A program made the translations under genes and the position numbers. Shown here piece by piece: positions 1-9,741 of a DNA stretch of 64,000 nucleotides. The DNA comes from Lasiosphaeris hirsuta. Taxonomy: Eukaryota; Ascomycota; Sordariomycetes; Sordariales; Lasiosphaeriaceae. Position 1 is the first letter of the stretch, and every line of letters begins with the position of its first letter. The notes under the pieces were generated by a model. The model worked only from the letters and a program-made list of their open reading frames with translations, was not told where the DNA came from and ran no database searches. The stretch covers positions 310,001 through 374,000 of the forward strand of contig JAUKUA010000001.1 in assembly GCA_030549175.1 (NCBI GenBank), in the 5' to 3' direction.

Positions 1-678
1 CGCGTGCCATGATGTACAGGATTCGATGAGAGCTGCCATTCGAGAAAATGTTTTGAGTGAGCACTGGCATGGTCGAGTACGCAATTGCGTCTTTCCCAAA
101 CCCGGCAATCTCAGCAGCCTCGGCAATCTCTTCGCCATTGGGCGGTGGTTGCTCATTGCTTCCGTCGATGATGGAAAGTGTCGATGGTGTGCCAAAAGCA
201 TCGGCGCTTTCGACAAACACCGTCCTGCCATTGGTGTAATCGGCGATGGCAGCTCTGAACCCGTTCTGGTCACGCTTGTCCGCATCCGCCTGAAAAAACG
301 ATCATCAGCTTCTTGTCCGCTGTTGGAAGATATTTTGCCATCAAGCGATCAAATGCGGCAAGTTTCACGGGCGGTGCCTACCCATGAGTGCAAGTTGTCA
401 ACCTGTAGGACTCGGTGGCGTGTTCCACGCAGAACATCCTTGACCTGACCGGCCTGCATCACGGTGTTGAGAGCATCCTTAATGACGGCCACGTCGACAT
501 TCGTAGGTGCAATGCTGAGCCTCAGCGGCGTCGCCACAGATGTTGTTCTCGTCGGGGGTAGTGGGGCCTGAGCAGTCGGGTGATGACGGACTTCCTGGTG
601 AAGGACATCGGGCTCGATGTTGCAGGAGACCTGTGTGAGAAGGCCGGTGACAAACGAGAAGAGGTTTGACCACCCCAT
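1..678 (-). CDS. Partial gene of unknown function, 3' end outside window
   Basis: I do not recognise this protein. A two-exon model reads from ATG 678 (exon 382-678), through a 92-nt intron (290-381, GTAGGC donor, TTTTTTCAG acceptor, both phase 0) into exon 289-1, which stays open to the window edge. The N-terminus has a short hydrophobic stretch that could be a weak signal peptide. The second exon is hydrophilic and mildly acidic and contains the phrase YTNGRTVFVESADAFGTP followed by a proline/glutamate linker. The perfect phase match across the intron is the main support; the ATG is less sure because a second frame (from 721) also stays open for 80 codons and is cysteine-containing. Confidence 0.4.
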
Positions 679-1664
679 ATTCTGCTATTGAAGTGAGAGA
701 GCGGTTCAGAGAGGTTGGCAATGATGAGCTGAATTGACTTGCTTTTGAGCTAATAGTTGGAAGTGTCGGAGAAGTGGGAGAAGTGGGAGAAATGGGAGAA
801 ATGGGAGAAATGGGAGCCTGATTATATGCCGACTACCTGTGAAGAGAGGTTTATAACTATTTAATCCCAGCGTCTCAATCTCCTCTGGCCCCGGAACTGA
901 CATTTCTTATCTCACACACCATCTTCGGTCTTCAGGTGCAGCTCAGCCAGCCACAGAAGCGTTGTCATGCGTCGATGAAGTTCGTCGTGTCTTGATTGAG
1001 TCAAGCGTCAAGCACGGAGTAGAGCCACATGCAAGTCCTCATATTGCTCGTACCGACATCTCACTGCGCACGACGTGATGTCTGGACTCTTCTGTCTGCC
1101 GCGGGTCCGCCAAGATGGGAAAAGATTACCTCTGAAAGACGGACTTGCGGAGGTTAAGGTCCGCCCAAACAGTCAATAACATACCAAGAAAAGGGCCGCG
1201 TCGATTTCTGAGCCGAACTTCGTTCAACTCGGTCTTGAGAGGCGAGGCTGCCAATTATATGCTGTTCCCGCCGCGCTGATATGTTGGTGACCACAACCGA
1301 ACCCCGCAGCATTGGAGCTTGAATGCTATGAACCAGAACGATCATGGCTCCGGGATCTTCAAAGGAAATGCCGGTGGCGACCTCTCCATACGGTGTCTTG
1401 AAGTCTCCAGTCGTCGAGTCCCACTTGGCTCTGTTTTCTTTTTGCCCTCCAATGAGCCCGCCTAATTCCCCTCTCACCAATCCCCCCACCGCCCGCCGCA
1501 ACAAGTGCAACGCCAAAAACCCACGCCCCTTGCACCGGGGCGAGCGAAATGCGGCGCGCGAAATGCGGTGCGCGACTCAGCAGCAACCCCTCGCGCGATG
1601 CACCGCGTCTAATCTCTCCTTGTCAGATTCGGAATTGAGGAGGACGGCAACAGCCAAGCCCACG
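679..1664. other. Intergenic stretch with a short GAGAAGTGG-type repeat
   Basis: No gene is supported here. At about 772-812 a 9-10 bp unit (gagaagtggg / gagaaatggg) is repeated four to five times in a purine-rich run. The rest looks like ordinary spacer; the open frames lack conserved motifs. Confidence 0.4.
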
Positions 1665-1946
1665 ATGTACGACGCCATCTGCGACGGCCTCGAGTGGGAC
1701 ACCCCACCGGATGTGGAGTCCCGATGGGCGCGGGAGCACGACATCGCGGCAATTGCCTCTGTCTGCCGGCGGCACCTCGGCATCCGCCCTGGTGCGCCTG
1801 ACGCTGACTGTGCGGTATATTTCCACACTGCCGGTACGTATAACAAACTCTACCTTGTTGACAGCGTGCACGGGCGCTTCATCATGCGGGTATCGCTGCC
1901 CATCGATCCTGGCATTAAAACACGTGGAGAGGTTACGACGCTCTAG
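1665..1946 (+). pseudogene. Truncated APH-type phosphotransferase (N-terminal piece)
   Basis: The 93-residue frame from ATG 1665 has the N-terminal lobe of the fungal phosphotransferase (APH / choline-kinase-like) family: a WDTPPD... start, then GTYNKLYLVD and FIMRVSLPIDPGIKTRGEV, which correspond to the nucleotide-binding beta strands and the conserved lysine/arginine-glutamate region. Family members continue for about 300-400 more residues with the catalytic HxD loop; here the frame stops at TAG 1944-1946 and the sequence turns into AT-rich non-coding DNA. It is therefore a 5' stump, probably cut by insertion or deletion linked to the repeats that follow. No splice donor at the end rescues it. 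Confidence 0.65.
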
Positions 1947-3030
1947 CTTATTAGGTGTAAAATCGATGTGCTAGTGCTAAAGGTTATTACTTTTAACGAT
2001 ACCAGCTTAAATGAGATAAGTTTTGAGTGGATTCTTATAGAGCTTATACTGGTGAGACCAGCTTATTGTCACCGGTGTAGGATAAGCATGGTGCAGAAGT
2101 TTTCGTTTGCTTTCGATGTGGACGAAGACGTGGATGAATAGTTAGGACGAGGATAGAGAGAAGGCTACCTAAGGTAGGTAGGTGTATTGCGTTTGTATCA
2201 CACGGAATCTCGAGTGCAAAAGCAGTCACCCACACCCCCCTAGCCACCTTGCTCAGGCGCTACTCAGGCGCTGCTCAGGATATGATCAGAGAAACTACCA
2301 AACATGGTTTAGACGAGTAAGTAGTACATTTCAGTTCAAATGGCAACTTTTCGCGAGGTCCCAGTTCTTGGGACACAGGTGACACCAAAACTGGGACTAC
2401 CCCCTCTTCGCTCCTCTTCCCTTTCTGTGGGCGAAGCAGAGCAATTGGGAAAAGTAGTGATGAATTGTTGTTGCGGGCCAGGAACTTCCTGGCCTGCAGC
2501 AGCTATCTAGGTGTAGCATGGTGCTAAGGCCATGGCACTAGCCAGGCAGGCGAGGTGGCGTGTGCGCTACCCTCGAGGTGGGGCAGCACCTCCAACACTT
2601 TCCCGTAAAGTCATATAAATCCCAGTTTACGTTCCCATTAAGTCTCTATTCCCGTCTTCCTCATTCACGAAAGTGGTAATCTCACCATCTTCAACTCCCT
2701 TAAGCTGAGACACTCCCTAGTAGATTGCTTCGTTTCTATTCATTCGGTTGCTGAATATGGCCCTTGGTGGTATATTCTAAACTAGTATACTGTGAGCTGG
2801 TACATCATGTACTGGTATAATCTGTGTACCAGTATACTATGTACTAAGTCATATCAGGCACTGGTATATTAAATACCGTCCCAGTTTTAGGGCCAGGATA
2901 CTATGTACTATGCTACGGATTAAACTAGGATATCGCCTACTATCTCACGCCACGAAGCTCGGTTCGCCTTCAAGACCATTAGCCAGCTTGGTGGTGCCTC
3001 GCACGACGCATACCTGCAAAGTGGTCCTAC
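1947..3030. other. Repeat-derived intergenic DNA
   Basis: No coding gene. 2235-2290 has several CTCAGG/GCTCAGG copies; 2341-2400 has a 'ggcaactttt...ccagttcttgg' motif that recurs in variant form near 8355 and 9535 (see there). 2755-2900 contains a run of degenerate copies of a tggtatac / tactatgta unit, probably a decayed repeat. Confidence 0.4.
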
Positions 3031-3330
3031 TGTTATGACCCTAGAGTCACGTGACTCGGGGGACCGAGGAGCCGTTCGGTCCCTCGGCCCAGTGAGCACG
3101 TAACCCAGGACCGAAGGACGGAGGAGAGCGTTTCGGTCCCTCGGTTCCGCAAGTCTCCACTACTATATAGTAAGCAGTAGTATCCGGAGTGAGGAGCCCG
3201 TCTTGGTTCCTCACGCAAGCAATTTAGGTTCATTGTCTACAATCTTCCGTAAAGCTCTTTGCTAGAACAACTTGTAGTGACAGTGACTCACCGTCCGACC
3301 CTTGCGGCAATCTTTGATCCCCACTGTCAA
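3031..3330. repeat. Solo-LTR-like relic A
   Basis: The block starts TGTTATGACC and includes a GGACCGAGGAGCC/CGGTCCCTCGG inverted motif, a TATA-like ctactatatagtaag at about 3160 and a 3' part (gtgaggagcccgtcttggttcctcacgcaagcaattt) that is clearly related to the blocks at 3733-3790 and 12347-12390. Promoter, TATA and tail order fits an LTR of a Ty3/gypsy or copia type element. No internal gag-pol is next to it and I could not define a target-site duplication, so the exact ends are uncertain. Confidence 0.45.
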
Positions 3331-3605
3331 CACCCCTAGGCATCCTGCCTTGCAGCCCTAGCCATACCGGGTGCAGGTTGTAACGTCATTACGGCCAGAT
3401 TCGACCTTAAGGTAATACAGTACAACGCAGTTAACGCTTTCGTCAATGCTTGGCTTACAGAAACCACCTACATGCGAATGCTTACTAGCCACCGAACTTC
3501 TAGAAAATTCCTACTACTGAAGAGGGCCTGTGACGACCTACGCGGTTCCTGCAGTGTCTGGAGCGGCCCAACGTGACCTCGCATAGGGCACAGAGTGGGG
3601 CTACT

Positions 3606-3795
3606 GTGTCAACCAGGGGTTGACACCGGGTGATCACTCTGATCACTCGGTCTTGGCAGTGATCACAGTGATCAAGGTACGGAGATACCTAATAAATCCA
3701 GTAGTATAGATACCATTATCGTGACTATGATAGAGTAAGGGGTCTCTTGGTTCCTTACGCTGGCAATTCATTGTTCATTTGTGATCTAACCGCAT
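3606..3795. repeat. Solo-LTR-like relic B
   Basis: This block starts near TGTCAACCAGGGGTTGACA and holds several GATCAC/GTGATC palindromic units. Its 3' part (agagtaaggggtctcttggttccttacgctggcaattc in parts) aligns with relic A, allowing substitutions. It is a diverged member of the same LTR family, 550 bp from A. No coding remnant is attached. Confidence 0.4.
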
Positions 3796-4013
3796 GGAAT
3801 CTCACGACTTGAGAAGTCACGCCTCTGGAGCTGGAGTCGCGGCAGGTACCCCGTCTCATTTGGTGCGAGGTATGCGTGCCTTCCTCTCCAGTAAAGAACA
3901 TGCCGCCCACCTGGTGGCGAGGCCTTTTCGTACAATTGTGCACCTTGGGCTTAGATGGGGTCGCTGGTTTGATACTCGCCTAATATAACTTAGACTAATT
4001 TATTCCAGTTCTA

Positions 4014-5375
4014 TCACCAGTGCGGAATGAAATCAACAATACTAACTGTTTGAAAGACCCCAATTGGCAGCTTTCGCAAGCTTGCAAACGCTTCAAGTAC
4101 CATATAACCCCGAGCAACTGCATACAGAATTACTATTGGAATAATTAACCCAACCTCCCATATCAAGATTGGCTTTGCTTTCTTTTGCAGCTTCTCAAAT
4201 TCGTCCATCCGGCGTATGGTGTGTCTCCGATTTACGCCACCCTCAAGATCTGAAGCTGAATCAACCGAAGTGAGCGCCTGCTCTGGGAGTGGTGTTTTCA
4301 GGCGCAGCCATATTAGGTACTTGTCCCACCTGCCAAAGCGGTGGCGCGCAGCAATCGTCTCAATCAACCAGAAGAACACAGTCACGCCCGTCACTATAGA
4401 GCTCGATATGCGCCAGAGAAGCAGCTCCAATCGGGTGGGAAAGATAAAGTTCCACCCAATCAGATGGAAGCCCCCAAAGGCCGAGGTGATCCAGAAGAGA
4501 GAAAACTTTTCGAACGTACTAATATCGGGGAACCGGTCGTTGGGGAACTGCCGGAGGGGCCGCTCCGGGTTGTCGCTGCGCAAGCCGAAGAAACCCATGA
4601 CATCGCACCCAAACGTCATGGACTCTTTGGCGACAAAGTCGAGCGGTGTGTTGCGATACGGGTTCGCGGCCTCCGCGCCGGCGTCGATCAGGATCTGAGC
4701 GGTTGTGGCTTCGGTCGCAATCAGGATCCCCTTCTTCACGTCGCAGGGCTTGCGCAGCCAACAGAGTGAGGTGCCAATGGTGCAGAGGACGATAGCACCC
4801 GCCGAGAGTTCCAGGGTTGACGTTGGAAGCTTTAGGACGGCGCGGCCGAGGAGGCTAATCATGAGCCAGCTAGCTTGCAACAGGGTCAGGATCTTCGACA
4901 TGGTGTCGGCCTTGGACTTGTCCCAGATCTCGTCCTCTGTGATCTTGGGGCACTCGAGGTATTTCTTCTCAACAAGGTAGGCGAGCTGTCGGCTGTTGAC
5001 AAGGAAGGGGGCGAAGTCCTTGGTCTGAAGCAGTATGCCGCCCATGTCGGCGAAGAAGCCGTGGCGGAGTGTCCAGTTGTGTATGCCAAGGTTGTGGAAC
5101 CGTTTGACGGAGCGTCTTGCTGAGGCGAACTGGCCGATGGCGACGGCGAGGACAAGCTCCGGGCCAACAATGGCCCAAAACATCCATTTTGCTTTCCGGT
5201 AGAGAATCTTGAATTGGGTGTCATCCGTGTGGGGGATGTTGAGGCAGATGGCCGTCCATGTGCAGAGGAAGATGGTGATGAAGGATGACCAGATTATGTC
5301 AATCGTGCCTCTCGAGTTGGGGCCTGATACCCATCCGGCAATTTGGTCGTTTCCATGGCTGATGGAACTGTTCAT
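4014..5375 (-). CDS. Fungal polytopic integral membrane protein, unknown function
   Basis: A single uninterrupted frame of 453 residues. It opens with GWVSGPNSRGTIDIIW, followed by a membrane span (FITIFLCTWTAICLNI) and KAKWMFWAIVGPEL, the hallmark start of a large family of ascomycete/basidiomycete membrane proteins of unknown role. Further spans lie near residues 65-85, 165-185, 190-210, about 290-310 (near FSLFWITSAFGGFHLIGW), about 320-345 and about 400-450, so 7-8 segments in total. DKSKADTMSKILTLLQ is the conserved soluble loop between them. No catalytic signature is visible. Intronless and intact despite lying between repeats. The family is widespread and often in accessory regions; transport or sensing would be guesswork. 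Confidence 0.85.
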   Translation of the reverse strand: MNSSISHGNDQIAGWVSGPNSRGTIDIIWSSFITIFLCTWTAICLNIPHTDDTQFKILYRKAKWMFWAIVGPELVLAVAIGQFASARRSVKRFHNLGIHNWTLRHGFFADMGGILLQTKDFAPFLVNSRQLAYLVEKKYLECPKITEDEIWDKSKADTMSKILTLLQASWLMISLLGRAVLKLPTSTLELSAGAIVLCTIGTSLCWLRKPCDVKKGILIATEATTAQILIDAGAEAANPYRNTPLDFVAKESMTFGCDVMGFFGLRSDNPERPLRQFPNDRFPDISTFEKFSLFWITSAFGGFHLIGWNFIFPTRLELLLWRISSSIVTGVTVFFWLIETIAARHRFGRWDKYLIWLRLKTPLPEQALTSVDSASDLEGGVNRRHTIRRMDEFEKLQKKAKPILIWEVGLIIPIVILYAVARGYMVLEAFASLRKLPIGVFQTVSIVDFIPHW

Positions 5376-5905
5376 GGCGTTGGAAAAACATTCAGGACTT
5401 GAAAATAGAGGTCATTCAGCGACGGCTTGAATGGACCACGGCGGGTTCCAGTCCGCAAGACAACCATTATATGCGCTTCACTCTGGCAGGGGACCCGCTA
5501 ATGCGGCTGTTGGTTTCAACATTCAGTGAGTTTCAGGGACCGCCCACACTGGCCACGGCCGTGTGAGAATTTAGGTGGATACAGTGTGCGTGGTTGCATT
5601 TCCGCAATTGGCACTATCTTAGATGTTGGTGCTGAAATGCGGTCACGAATGCAACACGGCGGTTGGAACTGAATCAATGGCTTAGACCCACTTATCTAGC
5701 CAATCGCTGATGTTCTTGGCACTTGGCTCCAAACTGGGCCTGGGTTTCCAGAAATAAGCGCTGGGCCTCAAGCGCCGCTCAAAATGAAAACTTCGGCTTC
5801 TCTTCAACCTCTCTACCCCACAGAATCGGGATGAGCGAGTCTCATTGCACTACGTCAAACAAGCTGCAAAATCAACAACCCCCTCATCAGCTCGAATTCG
5901 CAGCC
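5376..5905. promoter_or_regulatory. Divergent promoter region between membrane protein and PAQR gene
   Basis: The two genes start 530 bp apart on opposite strands, so this stretch must hold both promoters. I see no clear TATA box. Pyrimidine-rich sequence precedes the PAQR start (5820-5900), as is common for fungal 5' leaders. An in-frame upstream ATG at 5723 would extend the PAQR protein by 61 residues, but those are unlike the family. Confidence 0.4.
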
Positions 5906-6901
5906 ATGGCTAAGGACGCAACGGCCGTCGCATCACCTGCAACCCCCGCAACACTTTCGCCCACGTCGCCGTCATCAATCACAGGGTTTGATTCTGCTAC
6001 AGCCCCTATCCTTCGCCGAGACCACCCCCGCGACAGACTCGAAAACCCATCTTCCTATTGGCCCCTGATCGCGAACGAAGACCAAATCCCCGCTTGGTTA
6101 CGCGACAACGAATACATCTTGACCGGCCACCCGATGCCAACCCATTCGTACCGTTGCTCTTGGCGTCTCTGGCGATGTCTGCACATGGAAACCATGAACA
6201 TCTGGACCCATCTCCTTGGATCGACAGCCTTCCTAGCCACGGGCGCAGCGCTCTACCGCCACGTCTCGGACTCGAGCGTTCTCCATCTCACCACCGGCGA
6301 TAAATTCGCGTTCGGCGCCTTCCTCACCTCCGCGTCCGTCTGCTTCGGGCTGAGTACCACATTCCACACGCTGCGGAGCCACTCGTACAGGGTCCACCAC
6401 TTCTGGGGCACCATGGATATCCTCGGCATCTGCGTGCTCGTCCTGGGCGGGGGTACATCGCTGACGTACTACGCCTTTTACTGCCAACCGACCGTGCAGC
6501 GCGTCTACTGGGGTCTGAGCCTCGCCTCGGCCACCGCCGCCGCCATCACCCTCTTCGACACGGGCGGTGGGGGCAGCAAGAGGAGGGCGCTTCGGGCTGG
6601 TGTCTTTGGGCTGCTCACGCTCTCGGCCATGCTGCCGCTGCTGCACCGAACAGGTGAGATTGGCTGGGCCCGGGCATGCGAGGAAATTGGAGCTGCGTGG
6701 TATGTTGGAGAGGCCCTGGCTCTCGTTACAGGCGTGAGCATGTTTGCTAGTCGTATACCCGAACGGCTTAGCCCTGGCACGTTTGACATCTGGGGTCATT
6801 CGCATCAGCTTCACCACATTTGTGCCGTGCTAGGCGGAGCTTTTCATGTGATGGGACTAGTTACGGGGTACCGCTACCGTCAATCGCATCCCTTGTGCTG
6901 A
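5906..6901 (+). CDS. PAQR / hemolysin-III family membrane protein (adiponectin-receptor-like, Izh-type)
   Basis: 331 residues from ATG 5906, chosen because the conserved part begins soon after. The family's zinc-site motifs are present: the first core motif around HMETMNIWTHLLG, STTFHTLRSHS at the end of the second span, and HSHQLHHICAVLGGAFH near the C-terminus, giving the Ser/His/His/His set of the metal site. Seven hydrophobic spans follow a cytosolic N-terminus (…DEIPAW-like EDQIPAWLRDNEYI just before the first). In yeast, relatives (Izh1-4) affect zinc and sterol homeostasis and Izh2 is the osmotin receptor; they are thought to be ceramidase-like hydrolases. Intronless. Length and motifs are complete, so I expect a working gene; ligand unknown. 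Confidence 0.9.
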   Translation: MAKDATAVASPATPATLSPTSPSSITGFDSATAPILRRDHPRDRLENPSSYWPLIANEDQIPAWLRDNEYILTGHPMPTHSYRCSWRLWRCLHMETMNIWTHLLGSTAFLATGAALYRHVSDSSVLHLTTGDKFAFGAFLTSASVCFGLSTTFHTLRSHSYRVHHFWGTMDILGICVLVLGGGTSLTYYAFYCQPTVQRVYWGLSLASATAAAITLFDTGGGGSKRRALRAGVFGLLTLSAMLPLLHRTGEIGWARACEEIGAAWYVGEALALVTGVSMFASRIPERLSPGTFDIWGHSHQLHHICAVLGGAFHVMGLVTGYRYRQSHPLC

Positions 6902-7343
6902 TGCTTTTTGGCTGACGTACCTAACGCTACTAGCGACTCGGGAAAAGGTGCCCGTCCCAGAACTAGATAGAGAAAGCACGAGAGAGCGCGTTATGGCAAG
7001 GTCAGGAAGCGGCCTGACTAATTAAGTGTTGATAGAATAGCTGGTAATAACGGTAGAACTGGGTTGTTTTCCGAATTTGACCGAAGTCGCGGTAAGAGGG
7101 CGCCATGTGGTCGGTCGTAAACCTGGAATCACGTTTGTGGACACTTGGATGATTTGATGCGTAAGAGGCGGAGAGCAAGGTGGATTTTAGAACAACTAAG
7201 GTATCCGATCCAAGGTAGAATCTCTTCCTGCGAAAGAGAACAGGCCTCCTCGTGGGAGAGATTATATCGGGACTATGCCCGATTCTCTTGGAGCCTGAGA
7301 TATGGTTGAGGTTTCATTTTCTAGCTTCTAGGGTTCTGGCTCC
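6902..7343. other. Intergenic spacer
   Basis: No gene or repeat that I can support; contains the 3' flank of the PAQR gene. A gcctcctcgtgggagag-like run occurs around 7240. Confidence 0.3.
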
Positions 7344-8051
7344 CTAGCTCGACATCGGCGTCATCAACCGTAGCACCCCTGCACCACTGCCCTCGTCGTC
7401 TTTCAAACATAGGACGTGGCATATCTCATCCAAATCAGGTCTATTGACGACTATCGGGTGCTCAAACATGGACATGTGATAGCTTGATTCATTTACGGAA
7501 ACTCCCGCCGGCCGAAGTACGGAATGTACTCTGAAAAAAGCCCGGGTCGTCTCGCATGAAAGACGAGACGAGTTGCCGTGCGGAGGTAGAGCTGATAATA
7601 GGGGCGAAGCTTCGTTGAGTGGGATGGGTGGCCTCAACCGCGCTATGTACTTATCGTCAGATTCATGAGCAAAATAAGGAATGTCGCTGGCACCGTCATC
7701 TCGGCGAATCCATCCTAAAACATCTCAAACTATAAACCTGTCCCTGGAAATTTCGTTCAATAAATTGGTGGACGTTCTAGCAAGCTTTTCGAAAACGGTT
7801 TACCAAACCTGCTTGAGCGATATCAAAATTCCGAGCGAACTCGCCATTTTCCTTCGCTTGGTCGATCTAGCCCGTAGACTGTAAACGGAGTCGCCGAATA
7901 GGAGGCTTGTAGCTACATCGGGTGTAAAGTCGAAGAACAACGGCTGAAGATCAACATCGCCATGGATTGGCATGCGAGCAATAAGGTTCTCGATATGCTC
8001 GTCGAAGCAGCTGAGGTCTCGGTAGCGCGTGCCCATTAACAGTCTCCGCAA
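7344..8051 (-). pseudogene. Cytochrome P450 pseudogene (CYP52-like fragment)
   Basis: Read on the minus strand, pieces in changing frames match one P450: FDEHIENLIARMPIHGDVDL then DLQPLFFDFTPDVATSLLFG with the helix-E/F region GDSVYSLR, then NGEFARNFDIAQAGLVNRFR, then RKAC-stop-NVHQFIER, and near 7640 a LRPPIPLNE-like stretch of the K-helix/meander area. This is the order seen in CYP52/CYP539-type fatty-acid hydroxylases. The N-terminal anchor, the ExxR helix in readable form and the heme cysteine loop are missing, and there are frameshifts plus a TAG where a codon such as CAG/TGG should be. It is a decayed internal fragment of a gene that would normally be about 520 codons. Confidence 0.7.
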
Positions 8052-8334
8052 CTTATCTCTCTATTGTTTCCAAGTAGGCCCATCTTGGGTCGAAATGCCA
8101 TTTCTTAGGAGCGGAGCAAAAACGGCAGGACAAGAGGCCAAACCATAGTCTTGCGACCACTAGGATTAACATCGACTGAGCTTTCATTTTGTTCTCCATC
8201 TATTTCTATACTTCGCCTTACTATATATACTTAAAAGTCTAGGCGACAATATATATCAGTAAAATCGTATTCTGCAACTAAATGTCACCGCTGATGTGGC
8301 TGCATACTATACAGTATAGCTAGCAAAAACCGAG
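8052..8334. other. AT-rich spacer
   Basis: AT-rich, with several tatatac/tatatat runs near 8220-8260. Nothing coding is visible. Confidence 0.3.
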
Positions 8335-8530
8335 AAACGCACCGGAATATCCGGATGGCAACTTTAGTCGAGGGTCCAAAATTGGGCACACGGCTGCAGA
8401 GGCTAGCTCACCTAGAGCTCACCCATAGCTCACCCTAGCTCAGAAGCGGCTCAGGATCACGCACGATCATGGAAATTGCTGAGGGCAACTTTAGGGTGCA
8501 ACAATATGCTGTTGCCTGGCCTGATATAAC
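8335..8530. repeat. Short repeat family, copy with GCTCACC units
   Basis: Contains 'ggcaactttagtcgagggtccaaaat' in parts, then five GCTCA(C/G) units (8405-8450) and a second 'ggcaactttagggt' at 8484. Variant copies of the same word order occur at 2341-2400 and 9535-9660 (ggttccaaaactgggtcc ... ctggcaactata ... ggtggcaactgctcag). They look like ends of a decayed DNA transposon or MITE family, but no transposase is associated. Confidence 0.35.
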
Positions 8531-8673
8531 AGGAAATAAAATCGACCGACCCTCCTCCCGCGAGAGAACCACAATACCGAACAGTAATTAGGTAGCTATT
8601 GGGCCGCGGGCACTGTGCTTCGGAAGACTACCTAACCTGCTCAGACACTCCCCTGTCATGATGAAGAGGCTTT

Positions 8674-9303
8674 ATGCGCCAAAATATCTTTTTGCCTGCT
8701 GGCATCATCATCTTTGCTGGATTGATGACTGTGATAGGATGTTCTGCCACAGTCATCGCGAAGCACGGGGCCAACAAAATCGCCATCGCCCATCTCGTCC
8801 TCGTAGACTTATTTCCCACTCTTAACTTGCCGCTCCTGACGTCCTGACGACTAATCAACAACCTTTAGTCCCTTATCACGGGAGTATTTCTGGCCCCAGT
8901 TTTGATCTTTTTCTCCGTCGACGACGCGGACGAGAACATTGAAGCTCTTCTTAAGGGTGAGGGTGGGCGACTGGGGGATGAGGCTGATTGTGAGAAAACC
9001 TGGGTGATGAACGTATTCCGTCTCATGTTCTTCATCTGGCTCCCCCTGCTTGTTGTCCTAGTGGCCGACCCGGCGTTGCGGCGGGAGATCGACGAGGGGC
9101 TTAGATGGTGCTCAGGGTACACCGTTTCTCATCGAGCTACCGGTCAACAACGGTCCGTTTCTCGGGATCCTCATCTTGGACTCTATACTCTTGTAAGGAA
9201 CCTTTGCGAAATGCCGCTAAGTCTTGCTAACCAACCTTGTGGTGGCAGATTTATCTCTGTTCTGGCAATCCTCATGTTTCGCTGCGGCTTTGTGGAACTT
9301 TGA
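8674..9303 (+). CDS. Small predicted membrane protein, spliced, unknown
   Basis: Exon 1 (8674-8802) encodes a start with a strong membrane span (LPAGIIIFAGLMTVIG), ending at a GTAGAC donor. A 66-nt intron with a CTAAT branch site ends TTTAG at 8868. Exon 2 (from 8869, same phase) gives LITGVFLAPVLIFFS, an acidic loop and a third span (FRLMFFIWLPLLVVLVA). A change of frame follows around 9055-9117, explained either by a further short intron (donor near GTTGTCC, acceptor CTCAG at about 9116) or by an indel. It leads to FLGILILDSI, then a GTAAGG...GGCAG intron (about 9194-9249) and a last span FISVLAILMFRCGF. Four to five spans in all. No family recognised; the alternating splice logic suggests a real gene, perhaps broken at 9110. 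Confidence 0.4.
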
Positions 9304-9693
9304 GGGTTCGATAAGGTTGTAATGGGTTCAACAATAATGGATCTAATGTCAGCTACATGTGAATCATGGAACCTATCAGCGCCACAACGACGATCCGACA
9401 GGAATGGCGAAACATTGGTGTTCTGCTATATGTGGATTGGCTAGGTAGTTTATCGACGTGTTAAAATTGCAAGTTTTTCTCTACTGTCTTTGGACTGAAG
9501 AAAAAACGCAGCTACGTAGTAGTGGAGGTACAAGGTTCCAAAACTGGGTCCTTAGAACTCCACCGCCGTTCAGACCCTGGCAACTATAGCCGAGGCAGCC
9601 CAGAATAGTAACTCCCTCGTTCAGTTTGGCTCCGTCTGGCTCCGGCTAAGGTGGCAACTGCTCAGTTCTGAAGAAGGAAAAGGAGATTCGTGT

Positions 9694-9741
9694 GTCGATT
9701 TTAGGGTAGTGAAAACGCTGTTTCACCACCCTAAAATCGAC
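9694..9741. repeat. Near-perfect inverted repeat (21-bp stem, 6-bp loop)
   Basis: The left arm 9694-9714 (gtcgattttagggtagtgaaa, 21 bases, one more than quoted word gattttagggt) pairs with 9721-9741 with a single mismatch around the loop acgctg. It can form a long hairpin or be the fused ends of a small transposon. It stands in non-coding DNA between repeats. Confidence 0.6.

Noticed and set aside
3630..3680. GATCAC repeats as a CRISPR-like or regulatory array
   Set aside because: Irregular short palindromes in an LTR relic of a fungus; no regular spacer pattern.
6233..6817. 194-codon minus-strand frame over the PAQR gene
   Set aside because: Shadow of the PAQR coding strand; the PAQR frame has all family motifs.
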